Of a stretch of DNA of 48,754 bases, positions 16,212 to 24,489 are shown one piece after another. The notes under the pieces were generated by a model, which worked only from the letters and a program-made list of their open reading frames with translations, made no database searches and was not told where the DNA came from. Position 1 is the stretch's first letter, and the number at the start of each line of letters is the position of its first letter. The position numbers were made by a program, and so were the translations under genes. This DNA is from Prochlorococcus sp. AG-347-E03 (lineage in GTDB: Bacteria > Cyanobacteriota > Cyanobacteriia > PCC-6307 > Cyanobiaceae), in the NCBI GenBank assembly GCA_003279115.1, contig QCBG01000009.1, positions 1 to 48,754 of the forward strand, read 5' to 3'.

Positions 16212-17057
16212 TTATTCAGAATTTTGACTATCAAAAATTTCTTCAAGGTCCTCTCCTATAAAAGAAAGACCTAAAACTAAAAAAAACATTGCCAAACCTG
16301 GGAACAAAGCCGTCCACCAGATACCTGTAGGTAAAGCGGCAAGAGCCAGATTTAAATCACTTCCCCACTCTGGGACATCTGCAGGAACGCCAAGACCTAA
16401 AAATCCTAAACTTCCTAAAACCAAAACAGCATCTGCAGCATTTAGGGTAAGCAGAATAGGCAATGGTGTTATTACATTTGGGAGAATATATTTAAAAATA
16501 ATTTTTTTAACATCAGCTCCTGCAACTTGAGCTGCCTCCACATAAGTTTCGGATTTAACCAATATTGTCTGATTTCTGATTAATCTAAAATATTGAGGAG
16601 AGTAAACAATACATAATGCCAGAGCAGCGTTAAGGATACCCTTACCCAATACAAAAGCCACAACAACTGAAAGCAAAATTACAGGTATTGAAAAAATAGT
16701 ATCCATTATTAGTGATAAGCATTTATCAAAAAAACCACCAAAATATCCACTTAATAATCCCAATGGCAAACCCAAACTTAATGAAAAAAGAATAGCTAAG
16801 AATACAACTTCTATTGCTAATGATGATCCTTGCAAAGTTCTTAAGCAAACATCTCTTCCTAATCTATCTGTGCCACAAAAATGATTAAGAGAAGGAGGAG
16901 CAAAGATATCATTGCTTAACATTGAGAATGAATAGCCAAAAAAATTATTGGCCTCTAAAAATTTCATTATTAGAACAATAAGAAGATAAAAAAGTACAAT
17001 TAAAATTCCTGCTTTTCTTATATTTGCGCCTACACGATTAAATGAATTAATATTCAA
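16212..17057 (-). CDS. dppC: ABC transporter permease, DppC/OppC type
   Basis: Inner-membrane permease of a peptide- or nickel-type ABC importer. Evidence: an N-terminal membrane helix, the periplasmic motif HFCGTDRLGRDVCLRTLQG (about 57-76), several further helices and the EAA loop YVEAAQVAGADVKKIIFKYILPN. 281 residues. The TTG at 17057 is the most likely start. There is no companion DppB, ATPase or binding-protein gene nearby, so the substrate is open; the genes for the rest must lie elsewhere. Downstream of lepA (79 nt). Confidence 0.85.
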   Translation of the reverse strand: MNINSFNRVGANIRKAGILIVLFYLLIVLIMKFLEANNFFGYSFSMLSNDIFAPPSLNHFCGTDRLGRDVCLRTLQGSSLAIEVVFLAILFSLSLGLPLGLLSGYFGGFFDKCLSLIMDTIFSIPVILLSVVVAFVLGKGILNAALALCIVYSPQYFRLIRNQTILVKSETYVEAAQVAGADVKKIIFKYILPNVITPLPILLTLNAADAVLVLGSLGFLGLGVPADVPEWGSDLNLALAALPTGIWWTALFPGLAMFFLVLGLSFIGEDLEEIFDSQNSE

Positions 17058-17136
17058 AATCTTTTTTTAAAGATATAAATGAAATATACCCAATTCTTTT
17101 AAAAATAAATAGCTATAAATTTTAAATTAAAAAAAA

Positions 17137-18945
17137 TTACTGGTTTAATTTCAAGACTGCCATAAAAGCTTCTTGAGGGACTTCAACTTTACCCATTGCC
17201 TTCATCCTCTTTTTACCTTTGGCTTGTTTCTTTAAAAGTTTCTTTTTCCTAGAAATATCCCCTCCATAACATTTAGATAAAACATCTTTTCGCAAAGCAC
17301 TTATGCTTTCACTTGCAATAATCCTGCTACCGATTGATGCTTGAATAGGTATTTTAAATTGTTGTTTTGGAATAAGTTCTTTTAATTTCTCAACTAAACT
17401 TCTGCCAATTCCATAAGCCTTATCTTTATGAACAATAGAAGTTAATGGATCTGCTCTTTCTGAATTTATTAGAACATCTAATCTAACAAGGTCATTTTTT
17501 CTATAGCCAATCAAATGATATTCCATTGATGCATAACCTTGGGTTCTACTTTTCATTTGATCAAAGAAATCTGTAACAACTTCTGCTAATGGAATTTCAT
17601 AAATCAAGGTAACTCGATCTGTTGTTATGTATTTCATATCTATAAATACTCCCCTTCTTTCCTGACATAAACCCATTAATGTTCCATTAAATTCATTGGG
17701 AGCATAAATTTCCATTTTCACATAAGGCTCTTCTATTGATTCTCTAAGTTGTGGATCGGGAATTGTAGAAGGATTATCAATAAAGATATGCTCCTGCTGA
17801 TTTAAATTAACTTTATAAATAACTGATGGTGCCGTTACGATTAGATCCAAGTCATATTCTCTTTCTAATCTTTCTTGAACGATCTCCATATGAAGAAGTC
17901 CTAGGAATCCGCACCTAAATCCGAAGCCCATTGCGCTACTGGTTTCGGGCTCATATTTTAAAGCTGCATCAGATAATTGTAATTTTTCTAGTGATACTCT
18001 TAAATCTGGGAATTGATCAGCATCAGTCGGGAATAAGCCACAAAAAACCATAGGATTTGCTGTCTTATATCCAGGCAAAGGATCATTGGCAGGTGAATTT
18101 AAAAGAGTAATCGTATCTCCCACTCTCGCATCAGCAACTGATTTTATAGAAGCAGCTAAATAACCAACTTCTCCTGCATGTAATTCATCAACTTGTTGCT
18201 GATCAGGCGCCATTATTCCTATCTCATCTAATTCATAATTTTTCTTACTTGCCATTAATAATATTTTTTCTCTCTTATTTAGAGACCCAGATATCACCCT
18301 GAAATAAACAATAACTCCCCTGTACGGATCATAATAAGAATCAAAAATCAATGCCTTTGTAGGTAGTTTAATTTCATCTTGAGGAGGAGGTACTCTTCTT
18401 ACGATTGCTTCCAAAATATCTTTAATACCAACTCCAGTTTTTGCAGAACAATTTATTGCATTAGATGTGTCAAGTCCAATAATTTCCTCTATTTCTTGTT
18501 TTATTTTTTCAGCATCAGCGCCTGGTAAATCAACTTTATTTAAAACAGGAATTATTTCAAGATTATTTTCTAAGGCAAGATAAACATTAGCTAAGGTTTG
18601 AGCCTCTACTCCTTGACTTGCATCAACAACAAGTAAGGCGCCTTCACAAGCTTGAAGAGATCTACTAACCTCATAAGAGAAATCAACATGCCCTGGAGTA
18701 TCTATTAAGTTCAAAACATATTCTTGGGAGTCGTCAGCTTTATATTTCATCCTAGCGGCCTGTAACTTGATAGTAATTCCTCTCTCTCTTTCAAGATCCA
18801 TACTGTCCAAAAATTGTTCTTGCATGTCCCTTTGCTGCACAGTACCAGTATCTTGAAGCAACCTATCTGCAAGGGTAGATTTACCATGGTCAATATGAGC
18901 GATTATGCAGAAATTCCTAATTTTTGAAACCGATATATCAGTCAT
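17137..18945 (-). CDS. lepA: Elongation factor 4 (LepA)
   Basis: Ribosome-binding GTPase implicated in back-translocation and in 30S assembly. 602 residues. G1 [14 protein letters not shown] (about 16-29), G3 [10 protein letters not shown]4 NKVDLPGAD, then the EF-G-like domains and the LepA-specific C-terminal domain ending [26 protein letters not shown] at 18945. Between mqo (55 nt upstream) and the permease gene on the minus strand. Confidence 0.97.
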
Positions 18946-19000
18946 ATAGAAAGAAAAATTCTCCTCTTATTACATCTTGATTAATATTAGCTAATTAGAA

Positions 19001-20497
19001 TTATGGATGGAAACCAAAAATGGAATTATTTCTTTTTTTAATTTCTTTTATGAAGGTACTGTAATCTTCAGAGACTGATAGCTCTGGATAAATTAAGTCA
19101 TTTATTTTTTTCTGAAGATTATGCTTATCTTTTAAAAATAAAACAGATTTCTCTAGAACCTCGACCATAATTGAAACCGCAGTACTTGCTCCCGGAGAGG
19201 CTCCCAACAAAGCAGATAATGATCCATCAGATGAATTTACAATCTCAGTTCCAAATTTCAAAGAACCACCACCTTCAGTTTTTTTAATTATTTGAACTCT
19301 TTGACCAGCATTCTTTAAATACCAATCAGAAGGATTAGCTGATGGCATCATATTCTTTAAATTCTCAACTCTTGAGTTATGGTTCTTTAATGATTGTGAT
19401 ATTAGGTAATTAATTAAATCGTTGTTCTTGAACCCAACGTCTAACATAGAAAAAATATTATTCTTTTTAATTGAACTAAATAAGTCAAGGTATGAACTTT
19501 GTTTTAGAAATTTCGTTGTAAATCCAGCAAAAGGTCCATATAAAAGAAGTTTTTTATTATCAATCCATCTGGTGTCTAAATGAGGCACAGACATTGGTGG
19601 CGATCCAATATCAGCTTTACCATAAACTTTTGAGTTATGTTTTTCTGTTAGATCTTTTTTCTCGCAAATAAGCCATTTCCCACTAACAGGAAATCCACCA
19701 TAACTTTTTGCTTCTGGAATTTTTGATTTTTGTAAATAATTAATTGTTTTTCCACCAGCACCAAGAAAAACGTAGCCAGTTCTAATTGAAGTTTTTCTAC
19801 CTTCAGAACTGATTTCTAGTTCCCATTGTTTTTTATCAATTTTCTTTAAATCTACTAATTCTGTTTTGTATCTAATTTCAACATTTTTGTTTAATGAAAC
19901 TAATGACAAATACTCTTTAGTTAAAGCCTCAAAATTAATATCAGTTCCTCTACCTATTCTGGTAGCAGCAATTTGATTAGATGGATTTCTATCTTTTGTT
20001 ATTAGAGGAGCCCATGATGAAATTTCATCAAAAGATGTAGAAAATTCCATATCGATAAATTCAGGATTTTCGCTCATTTTCTGAAATCTTTTTTTTAAAA
20101 AAGAGATATTATCCTGACCTGACACAAAGCTAATATGAGGAATAAATTTTAGAAACTTCTTAATATCAATTTTCCCTACTTCATACAATGTGGCCCATAA
20201 AGACATTGATGTTTCAAAAGAACGATTTATTGAGAGCGCTTTATCTATTTTTATATTTCCTTTTACATCTAAAGGGGTATAGTTTAATTCGCAATTAGCC
20301 GCATGTCCTGTACCTGCATTATTAAAAGCACCAGTACTTTCACTTCCTGGAGCATTTAATTTTTCTATAATTAGAAATTTTATATCTGGTAAAACTTCTG
20401 AAATTAGGAGGGCTAAAGTACTACTCATTATCCCAGCTCCTACTAAGACTGCATCAAAGTAGTTATTGTCATTAGTGGGATTTTTAGATGAAGTCAC
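19001..20497 (-). CDS. mqo: Malate:quinone oxidoreductase
   Basis: FAD-dependent membrane-associated enzyme oxidising malate to oxaloacetate with quinone as acceptor. The dinucleotide motif is [18 protein letters not shown] near the start; further family stretches are [25 protein letters not shown] (residues 50-75), [24 protein letters not shown] and [15 protein letters not shown]. 498 residues, full length. GTG start at 20497. It allows malate oxidation without NAD and fits a branched TCA arrangement. Divergent from nfu (70 nt). Confidence 0.95.
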   Translation of the reverse strand: MTSSKNPTNDNNYFDAVLVGAGIMSSTLALLISEVLPDIKFLIIEKLNAPGSESTGAFNNAGTGHAANCELNYTPLDVKGNIKIDKALSINRSFETSMSLWATLYEVGKIDIKKFLKFIPHISFVSGQDNISFLKKRFQKMSENPEFIDMEFSTSFDEISSWAPLITKDRNPSNQIAATRIGRGTDINFEALTKEYLSLVSLNKNVEIRYKTELVDLKKIDKKQWELEISSEGRKTSIRTGYVFLGAGGKTINYLQKSKIPEAKSYGGFPVSGKWLICEKKDLTEKHNSKVYGKADIGSPPMSVPHLDTRWIDNKKLLLYGPFAGFTTKFLKQSSYLDLFSSIKKNNIFSMLDVGFKNNDLINYLISQSLKNHNSRVENLKNMMPSANPSDWYLKNAGQRVQIIKKTEGGGSLKFGTEIVNSSDGSLSALLGASPGASTAVSIMVEVLEKSVLFLKDKHNLQKKINDLIYPELSVSEDYSTFIKEIKKRNNSIFGFHP

Positions 20498-20567
20498 AAC
20501 AGAAAATTATCTTTTTTGCAATTAATCAGATTTCTTTCTAGGCTTATTATAAAGTTAATCCAAAATT

Positions 20568-20813
20568 ATGAGTACTGAAACACTCTCGCTGACAAACGAA
20601 AATGTAGAAAAAGTCCTTGACGAGCTAAGACCTTTTTTAATTTCTGATGGAGGTAATGTAGAGATTGCAGAAATAGATGGTCCAATTGTCAAAGTCAGAC
20701 TTCAAGGAGCATGTGGTAGTTGCCCAAGTAGCACTATGACTCTCAAAATGGGTATTGAAAGAAAGTTAAAAGAAATGATTCCTGAAATAAGCGAAGTTGT
20801 CCAGGTTTTATAA
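20568..20813 (+). CDS. nfu: NifU-like (Nfu) iron-sulfur scaffold protein
   Basis: 81 residues corresponding to the NifU C-terminal domain alone: [20 protein letters not shown] followed by [20 protein letters not shown], with the cluster-binding Cys49 and Cys52 (CGSC). Cyanobacterial Nfu of this size assembles 4Fe-4S clusters for photosystem I and other acceptors. ATG start. It converges on the small membrane protein gene at 20836 with 22 nt between and no terminator. Confidence 0.93.
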   Translation: MSTETLSLTNENVEKVLDELRPFLISDGGNVEIAEIDGPIVKVRLQGACGSCPSSTMTLKMGIERKLKEMIPEISEVVQVL

Positions 20814-20835
20814 AAATTTTTAACTGAAATATATA

Positions 20836-21093
20836 TTATTTAGTTTTTAATTCCTTCAACAAAGATGATTCCATATCAAGGCAATCAATTGGAAGTCCTT
20901 GTCCAATAGCGATTAAAAGAGGTGCAAGAATTCCTAAAGTAAAAACTAAATTTGATTGACTTACATCATATTTACTCAAAGTAAAAGTTATCAAATAAAT
21001 AATTGAAAAATAAGCATGGAGTGAAAAAAATTCTTTTGGCTTTAAAACTGGCCACCTTAAAGTATTTCCCAAGAAATATAAAAAACCTGTCAT
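20836..21093 (-). CDS. Small integral membrane protein, unknown (85 aa)
   Basis: ATG at 21093. Two hydrophobic segments are visible (about FFSLHAYFSIIYLITFTL and LVFTLGILAPLLIAIG), preceded by MTGFLYFLGNTLRWPVLKP and followed by a soluble tail ending LKELKTK. The spacing suggests a hairpin membrane protein. It is oriented away from the riboswitch region upstream. I do not recognise a family; the look is of a conserved picocyanobacterial hypothetical. Confidence 0.6.
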   Translation of the reverse strand: MTGFLYFLGNTLRWPVLKPKEFFSLHAYFSIIYLITFTLSKYDVSQSNLVFTLGILAPLLIAIGQGLPIDCLDMESSLLKELKTK

Positions 21094-21243
21094 AAATAAA
21101 TAGTTACATTAAGATTAAACCAAATATAAACATAAACCTTTTTAGAGACTATTTATAAAAAAATTTACCTAAGATAATAATTAAAAAAACATTAAATCTT
21201 CGTTTCTATTTGTAAAAGCTAGACATGCAGTCAAAAATACGTT

Positions 21244-21249
21244 TATAAT
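21244..21249 (+). promoter_or_regulatory. Candidate -10 box for the riboswitch/DUF4278 transcript
   Basis: A TATAAT hexamer 26 nt before the first base of the riboswitch P1 stem. Transcription from it would begin about 21256, so the transcript would carry the complete aptamer. An imperfect NtcA-like half-palindrome, TGTA-N7-GACA, occupies 21211-21225. Confidence 0.45.
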
Positions 21250-21274
21250 TATTTGGTAGCAATCGCTACTTTTT

Positions 21275-21327
21275 CGTTCACCCTCTTTTGAGGGCGCAGT
21301 TCGAGTCATACCATGGAACGGGGGATG
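21275..21327 (+). promoter_or_regulatory. Glutamine-II riboswitch (Downstream-peptide motif)
   Basis: P1 pairs CGTTC (21275-21279) with GAACG (21316-21320). P2 is CCCTC-TTTT-GAGGG (21281-21294). Between them runs the invariant-looking joining sequence CGCAGTTCGAGTCATACC, and after P1 comes GGGGATGG. This order matches the Downstream-peptide RNA, a glutamine riboswitch found in marine Synechococcus and Prochlorococcus ahead of ORFs of 17-100 codons, which is exactly what follows. It is much more GC-rich than its surroundings. Recognition is by eye; the output may be translational, since the coding ATG lies 28 nt after P1. Confidence 0.85.
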
Positions 21328-21348
21328 GCCGTGTTGTCACATCGAAAC

Positions 21349-21522
21349 ATGACTACTTTAACTTACAGAGGTAAAAACTACGTTCAAAACAAAGAAGCTG
21401 CTAAAAAGCAACTTGTTGAACTTACCTACAGAAGAAACGTATACACCAACAGAATGGATGACGCTTCTTCAAGTAATGAAAAAGCAGAATTAAATTATAG
21501 AGGTGTTAATTACACTAAATAA
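21349..21522 (+). CDS. Small DUF4278-type protein with three YRG-like repeats, under the glutamine riboswitch
   Basis: 57 residues from ATG 21349. An in-frame ATG at 21313 would add 12 residues but lies inside the riboswitch P1 stem, so it is rejected. The protein is built of three copies of an L-x-Y-R-x-x-x-Y unit: LTYRGKNY (4-11), LTYRRNVY (25-32) and LNYRGVNY (48-55), the hallmark of DUF4278. The middle copy has lost the glycine. It stands as its own transcription unit between a -10 box and a strong terminator. Some small cyanobacterial proteins of this kind act in PII-dependent nitrogen control (PirA); equivalence here is only a hypothesis. Confidence 0.8.
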   Translation: MTTLTYRGKNYVQNKEAAKKQLVELTYRRNVYTNRMDDASSSNEKAELNYRGVNYTK

Positions 21523-21538
21523 TTTAATTAAACAAATT

Positions 21539-21568
21539 AAAAGCCCCTTTTTCAGGGGCTTTTTTTTT
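21539..21568 (+). terminator. Rho-independent terminator after the DUF4278 gene
   Basis: A perfect GC-rich stem, AAGCCCCT (21541-21548) with AGGGGCTT (21554-21561), five-base loop, followed by eight T residues to 21568 and preceded by A residues. It ends 31 nt before the ATG of the next gene and insulates the riboswitch unit. It is the clearest intrinsic terminator in the window. Confidence 0.93.
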
Positions 21569-21599
21569 GGCTATATTTATCAAGAGTCCTTTAAAAAAC

Positions 21600-22394
21600 A
21601 TGTCTGAAAGTTGCTGTAATACAAACACATCGAACAAAGCACCTAATCAATTTGATCATAAAGATGCGATTCAAGAAAGATATGGTTCAGCCGCACAAGA
21701 GAAAGAAAGTTGTCTTTGTACACCAGTTGGGTTTAATCCCGTTTTACTTGAAGCAATTCCTCAAGAGGTTATAGAAAGAGACTATGGGTGTGGTGATCCA
21801 ACAAAATATGTTCAAAAAAATGATATAGTCTTAGATCTTGGAAGTGGTAGCGGCAAAAATGCTTTCATTTGTGCCCAAATTGTTGGGAAAGAGGGGAAAG
21901 TTATTGGAGTTGATCAGAATCCTGACATGCTTTCTTTATCAAGATCAGCCTCTAAAGAAGTTACAAAAAATATAGGTTTCAACAATACAGAATTTCTAGA
22001 AGGTTCAATTGAAAAACTTGATGAATTAGATAAAGATTTAAATCCATTAATCGCAGATAAATCAGTTGATATTATTTTAAGTAATTGCGTTTTAAACTTG
22101 GTAAGTCCCAAATCTAGAAATAACCTTCTTAAAAACATAAAAAGAGTTTTAAACGATAATGGAAGAATTGCAATTAGCGATATCGTCTCTAACAAAAAAG
22201 TTCCTTTAAGATTGCAAAATGATCATGATTTATGGACAGGATGTATTAGTGGAGCATGGTATGAGCAAGAGTTTATAAGTGATTTTAAAGAACTAGGATT
22301 TAAAAATTTAAAATTTGCTGAAAGGAGTGATGAACCTTGGAAAGTAATTGAGGATATTGAATTTAGAACAGTAACTTTAGTAGGCAATATTTAA
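21600..22394 (+). CDS. arsM: ArsM-like SAM-dependent methyltransferase
   Basis: 264 residues from ATG 21600; a longer frame from TTG 21567 is rejected because that codon sits in the terminator. SAM motif I is VLDLGSGSGKNAFI, followed by VIGVDQNPDML. Features typical of arsenite methyltransferases are YGSAAQEKESCLC, YGCGDP ahead of motif I, DIILSNCVLNLVSPK, GRIAISDIV and the WTGCISGAW segment, so three well-placed cysteines (in CLC, SNC and GCISG) could bind As(III). The N-terminus is Cys-rich (MSESCC). Arsenic methylation is inferred from these residues; a different soft substrate remains possible. A PLP enzyme gene follows 36 nt downstream. Confidence 0.72.
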   Translation: MSESCCNTNTSNKAPNQFDHKDAIQERYGSAAQEKESCLCTPVGFNPVLLEAIPQEVIERDYGCGDPTKYVQKNDIVLDLGSGSGKNAFICAQIVGKEGKVIGVDQNPDMLSLSRSASKEVTKNIGFNNTEFLEGSIEKLDELDKDLNPLIADKSVDIILSNCVLNLVSPKSRNNLLKNIKRVLNDNGRIAISDIVSNKKVPLRLQNDHDLWTGCISGAWYEQEFISDFKELGFKNLKFAERSDEPWKVIEDIEFRTVTLVGNI

Positions 22395-22430
22395 AAAATT
22401 CAAGAGTTTAAAAATATAAATTAAATTTCC

Positions 22431-23606
22431 ATGAGAAATAATCTAAGAGATCAAATACCAGCATTAAAAAATAAGTATTATTTCAACTATGGAGGTCAAG
22501 GGCCATTACCAAAATCTTCTCTAGAAGCAATAGTTAAAACTTGGGAAATTATCCAAGATTTAGGGCCATTTACCAATGATATGTGGCCTTTTATTTACAA
22601 AGAAATATTGACCACAAAAAGAATCATTTCACAAAAATTAGGTGTCAATTCAAAGAATATAGCTTTAACCGAGAATATCTCTTCAGGTATGATTTTGCCC
22701 TTTTGGGGAATAAAAGTAGAAGAGGGAGAAGAGTTGTTAATAAGTGACTGTGAACATCCTGGCGTAGTAGCTGCAAGTCGAGAATTTTGCAGAAGAAATA
22801 AATTAATATTCAAAATTTTGCCAATTCAAAAAATTAAAAATCTAAACGATGAAAATATAATTTTAGAGATTTTAAAAAATCTAAATAGTAAGACTAAGAT
22901 CCTAATTATTTCTCATATTTTATGGAACTTTGGATATAAAATTCCTTTAAAACAAATTTCTATCGAATTAAAAAAAAATCGAGAAAACTCTTATCTACTT
23001 GTTGATGGCGCTCAGACCTTTGGGCACATAAAAATTGAAGAAGAAGTTTTTTATTCTGATTTATATTCAATAACATCTCATAAATGGGCATGTGGTCCAG
23101 AAGGACTTGGAGCCATTTATGTCTCAGATAGATTTATTCATGAAACAGATCCAACAATAATTGGTTGGAAATCATTAAAAAAAGAACAGGGAATATATGA
23201 GCCTTCAGATAATCTTTTTCACGATGATGCAAGGAAGTTTGAAGTAGCTACCTCTTGTATACCTTTACTTGCAGGGCTGCGTAATTCTTTAGATCTTTTG
23301 GATAAAGACTGCCATGAAAAAGAAAAAAACGAAAATATCAAAAAATTAAGTGGGAAACTTTGGGATGAATTAAATCAACTAAAAGAAATTAAATTAGTTT
23401 TAGACAAAAAATATTTAAATGGGATTGTTAGTTTTAATATCGAAAATATTAAAGATAAGGATAAATTTGTGAAGAAACTTGGAGAAAAGAAAATTTGGAT
23501 TAGAGTTTTAGAAGATCCAAAATGGTTTAGAGCATGTGTACATCAAATGACTACAGAAGCTGAGATTGATTTACTTTCTATGGAAATTAAAAAAATTATA
23601 AATTAA
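22431..23606 (+). CDS. Class V PLP-dependent enzyme (cysteine desulfurase / C-DES-like)
   Basis: 391 residues of aminotransferase class V fold. The PLP lysine is in ITSHKWACGPEGLG, preceded by the Asp of LLVDGAQTFGHI (the VDGAQ motif), with DCEHPGV upstream. The N-terminal YFNYGGQGPLP and the later IIGWKSL resemble the cyst(e)ine C-S lyase / isopenicillin-epimerase-like subgroup more than SufS, which would show a Cys in an RxGxHCA loop; here the corresponding region reads WIRVLEDPKWFRACVHQ. A role in cysteine sulfur mobilisation is likely but the exact reaction is not certain. ATG start. Confidence 0.75.
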   Translation: MRNNLRDQIPALKNKYYFNYGGQGPLPKSSLEAIVKTWEIIQDLGPFTNDMWPFIYKEILTTKRIISQKLGVNSKNIALTENISSGMILPFWGIKVEEGEELLISDCEHPGVVAASREFCRRNKLIFKILPIQKIKNLNDENIILEILKNLNSKTKILIISHILWNFGYKIPLKQISIELKKNRENSYLLVDGAQTFGHIKIEEEVFYSDLYSITSHKWACGPEGLGAIYVSDRFIHETDPTIIGWKSLKKEQGIYEPSDNLFHDDARKFEVATSCIPLLAGLRNSLDLLDKDCHEKEKNENIKKLSGKLWDELNQLKEIKLVLDKKYLNGIVSFNIENIKDKDKFVKKLGEKKIWIRVLEDPKWFRACVHQMTTEAEIDLLSMEIKKIIN

Positions 23607-23670
23607 ATAATTAGAAATTTTTTGATAAGAGGCACTTGCATTTCAAGAAAATAAAGAGAATATAAAGTAA

Positions 23671-23865
23671 ATGATAATTCAAATGGAATCAATTAAACCT
23701 CCCAAAAGAATTATTAAGAAACAGCTTAAAAATGTTAATAAAGCAATTATTGAAATTGCAGAAATGAAATTTAAAAATATTGAAGAAAAAGAAGAAAAAT
23801 TAGATGCGCTTGTTTTTTTAAAGAATCAAATATTGAGGAAGGCCGAGAAGTTAGGAATTAAATAA
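23671..23865 (+). CDS. Small basic helical protein, unknown (64 aa)
   Basis: ATG at 23671; a second in-frame ATG at 23683 (MESIKPP) is an equally good start. The product is lysine-rich and helical: RIIKKQLKNVNKAIIEIAEMKFKNI then EEKEEKLDALVFLKNQILRKAEKLGIK, with heptad-like hydrophobics that could form a short coiled coil. It follows the PLP enzyme by 64 nt on the same strand. Family not recognised; the composition is AT-driven, so confidence is moderate. Confidence 0.5.
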   Translation: MIIQMESIKPPKRIIKKQLKNVNKAIIEIAEMKFKNIEEKEEKLDALVFLKNQILRKAEKLGIK

Positions 23866-24007
23866 CTAAATAATTAAAGAAAAAGTAATCTTTAAATAAT
23901 AAATTTATTTTTTTCTTAATAACTTCTTAACTCAATAATCTTAAGATTTGTATGTCTTCATTATTTTATGCCTTGAATATTAAAGACAATCATATAAAAA
24001 AAAATAA

Positions 24008-24223
24008 ATGATTATAAAAAATTCAACTTCTTCCAAAAGATCAAATCAAGCAAAAGACAAGGAGCAAATCAAATATTCCTATAAAGAAAGTTTTAAAAGA
24101 GAAAATAAATCTCTTTTGGATGATTCAGAATTAATCAAAAATTATAATGATTCTCTCAAATCACCTCAATCAAGGGGACTATACAAAATAATAGAGAGTG
24201 AATTTAATACAGACATAATTTAG
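24008..24223 (+). CDS. Small hydrophilic hypothetical protein (71 aa)
   Basis: ATG at 24008. The sequence is rich in Ser, Lys and Asn (NSTSSKRSNQAKDKEQ), then SYKESFKRENKSLLDDSELIKNYNDSLKSPQSRGLYKIIESEF. It is probably largely disordered with a short helix near the end. It stands 142 nt after the preceding small ORF with no clear terminator between. Not recognised; could be a lineage-specific gene or a chance frame. Confidence 0.4.
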   Translation: MIIKNSTSSKRSNQAKDKEQIKYSYKESFKRENKSLLDDSELIKNYNDSLKSPQSRGLYKIIESEFNTDII

Positions 24224-24255
24224 GTCAACCTTTTTTTCTAATATTTTTTAAATTC

Positions 24256-24279
24256 TTTCAATAACAATTTCTATTGAAA
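24256..24279. other. Perfect 8-bp stem-loop between small ORFs
   Basis: TTTCAATA (24256-24263) pairs with TATTGAAA (24272-24279) across an 8-nt loop. It lies between the 71-codon and 29-codon frames. There is no T-tract after it, so an intrinsic terminator is unlikely; a protein site or mRNA 3' structure is possible. Confidence 0.3.
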
Positions 24280-24325
24280 AGAGTAGTTATTATTGTTAAC
24301 AATGTATAAAACTTTTTAAAAAAAT

Positions 24326-24415
24326 ATGGAGCTAAATACTTTCTTGCTTATCTTATTAGTCATCGCAAATTTTACAAATTTATATATGACTCATTTCAAA
24401 AGAAAGAAAAGGTAG
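24326..24415 (+). CDS. Possible 29-residue membrane peptide
   Basis: ATG at 24326 to TAG at 24413. It reads MELNTFLLILLVIANFTNLY and ends MTHFKRKKR: one hydrophobic helix followed by a strongly basic tail, the shape of many tiny thylakoid or plasma-membrane proteins of cyanobacteria. It does not match the low-molecular-mass photosystem or b6f subunits I can recall. The only support is the composition and the otherwise empty gap, so this is tentative. Confidence 0.35.
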   Translation: MELNTFLLILLVIANFTNLYMTHFKRKKR

Positions 24416-24489
24416 TAGTTTCTACAATTTAAATAAAGCTTTTAATTCCCTTAACCTTCTATTAATTTTAAGTTAAAAAAAGATTTATT

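Noticed and set aside
21313..21348. In-frame N-terminal extension MERGMAVLSHRN of the DUF4278 protein
   Set aside because: The ATG lies inside the P1 stem region of the glutamine riboswitch and the sequence is constrained as RNA; the DUF4278 unit begins right after ATG 21349.
21567..21599. TTG-initiated longer form of the ArsM-like protein
   Set aside because: The TTG is in the T-tract of the terminator and the extra residues have no family counterpart; ATG 21600 fits.
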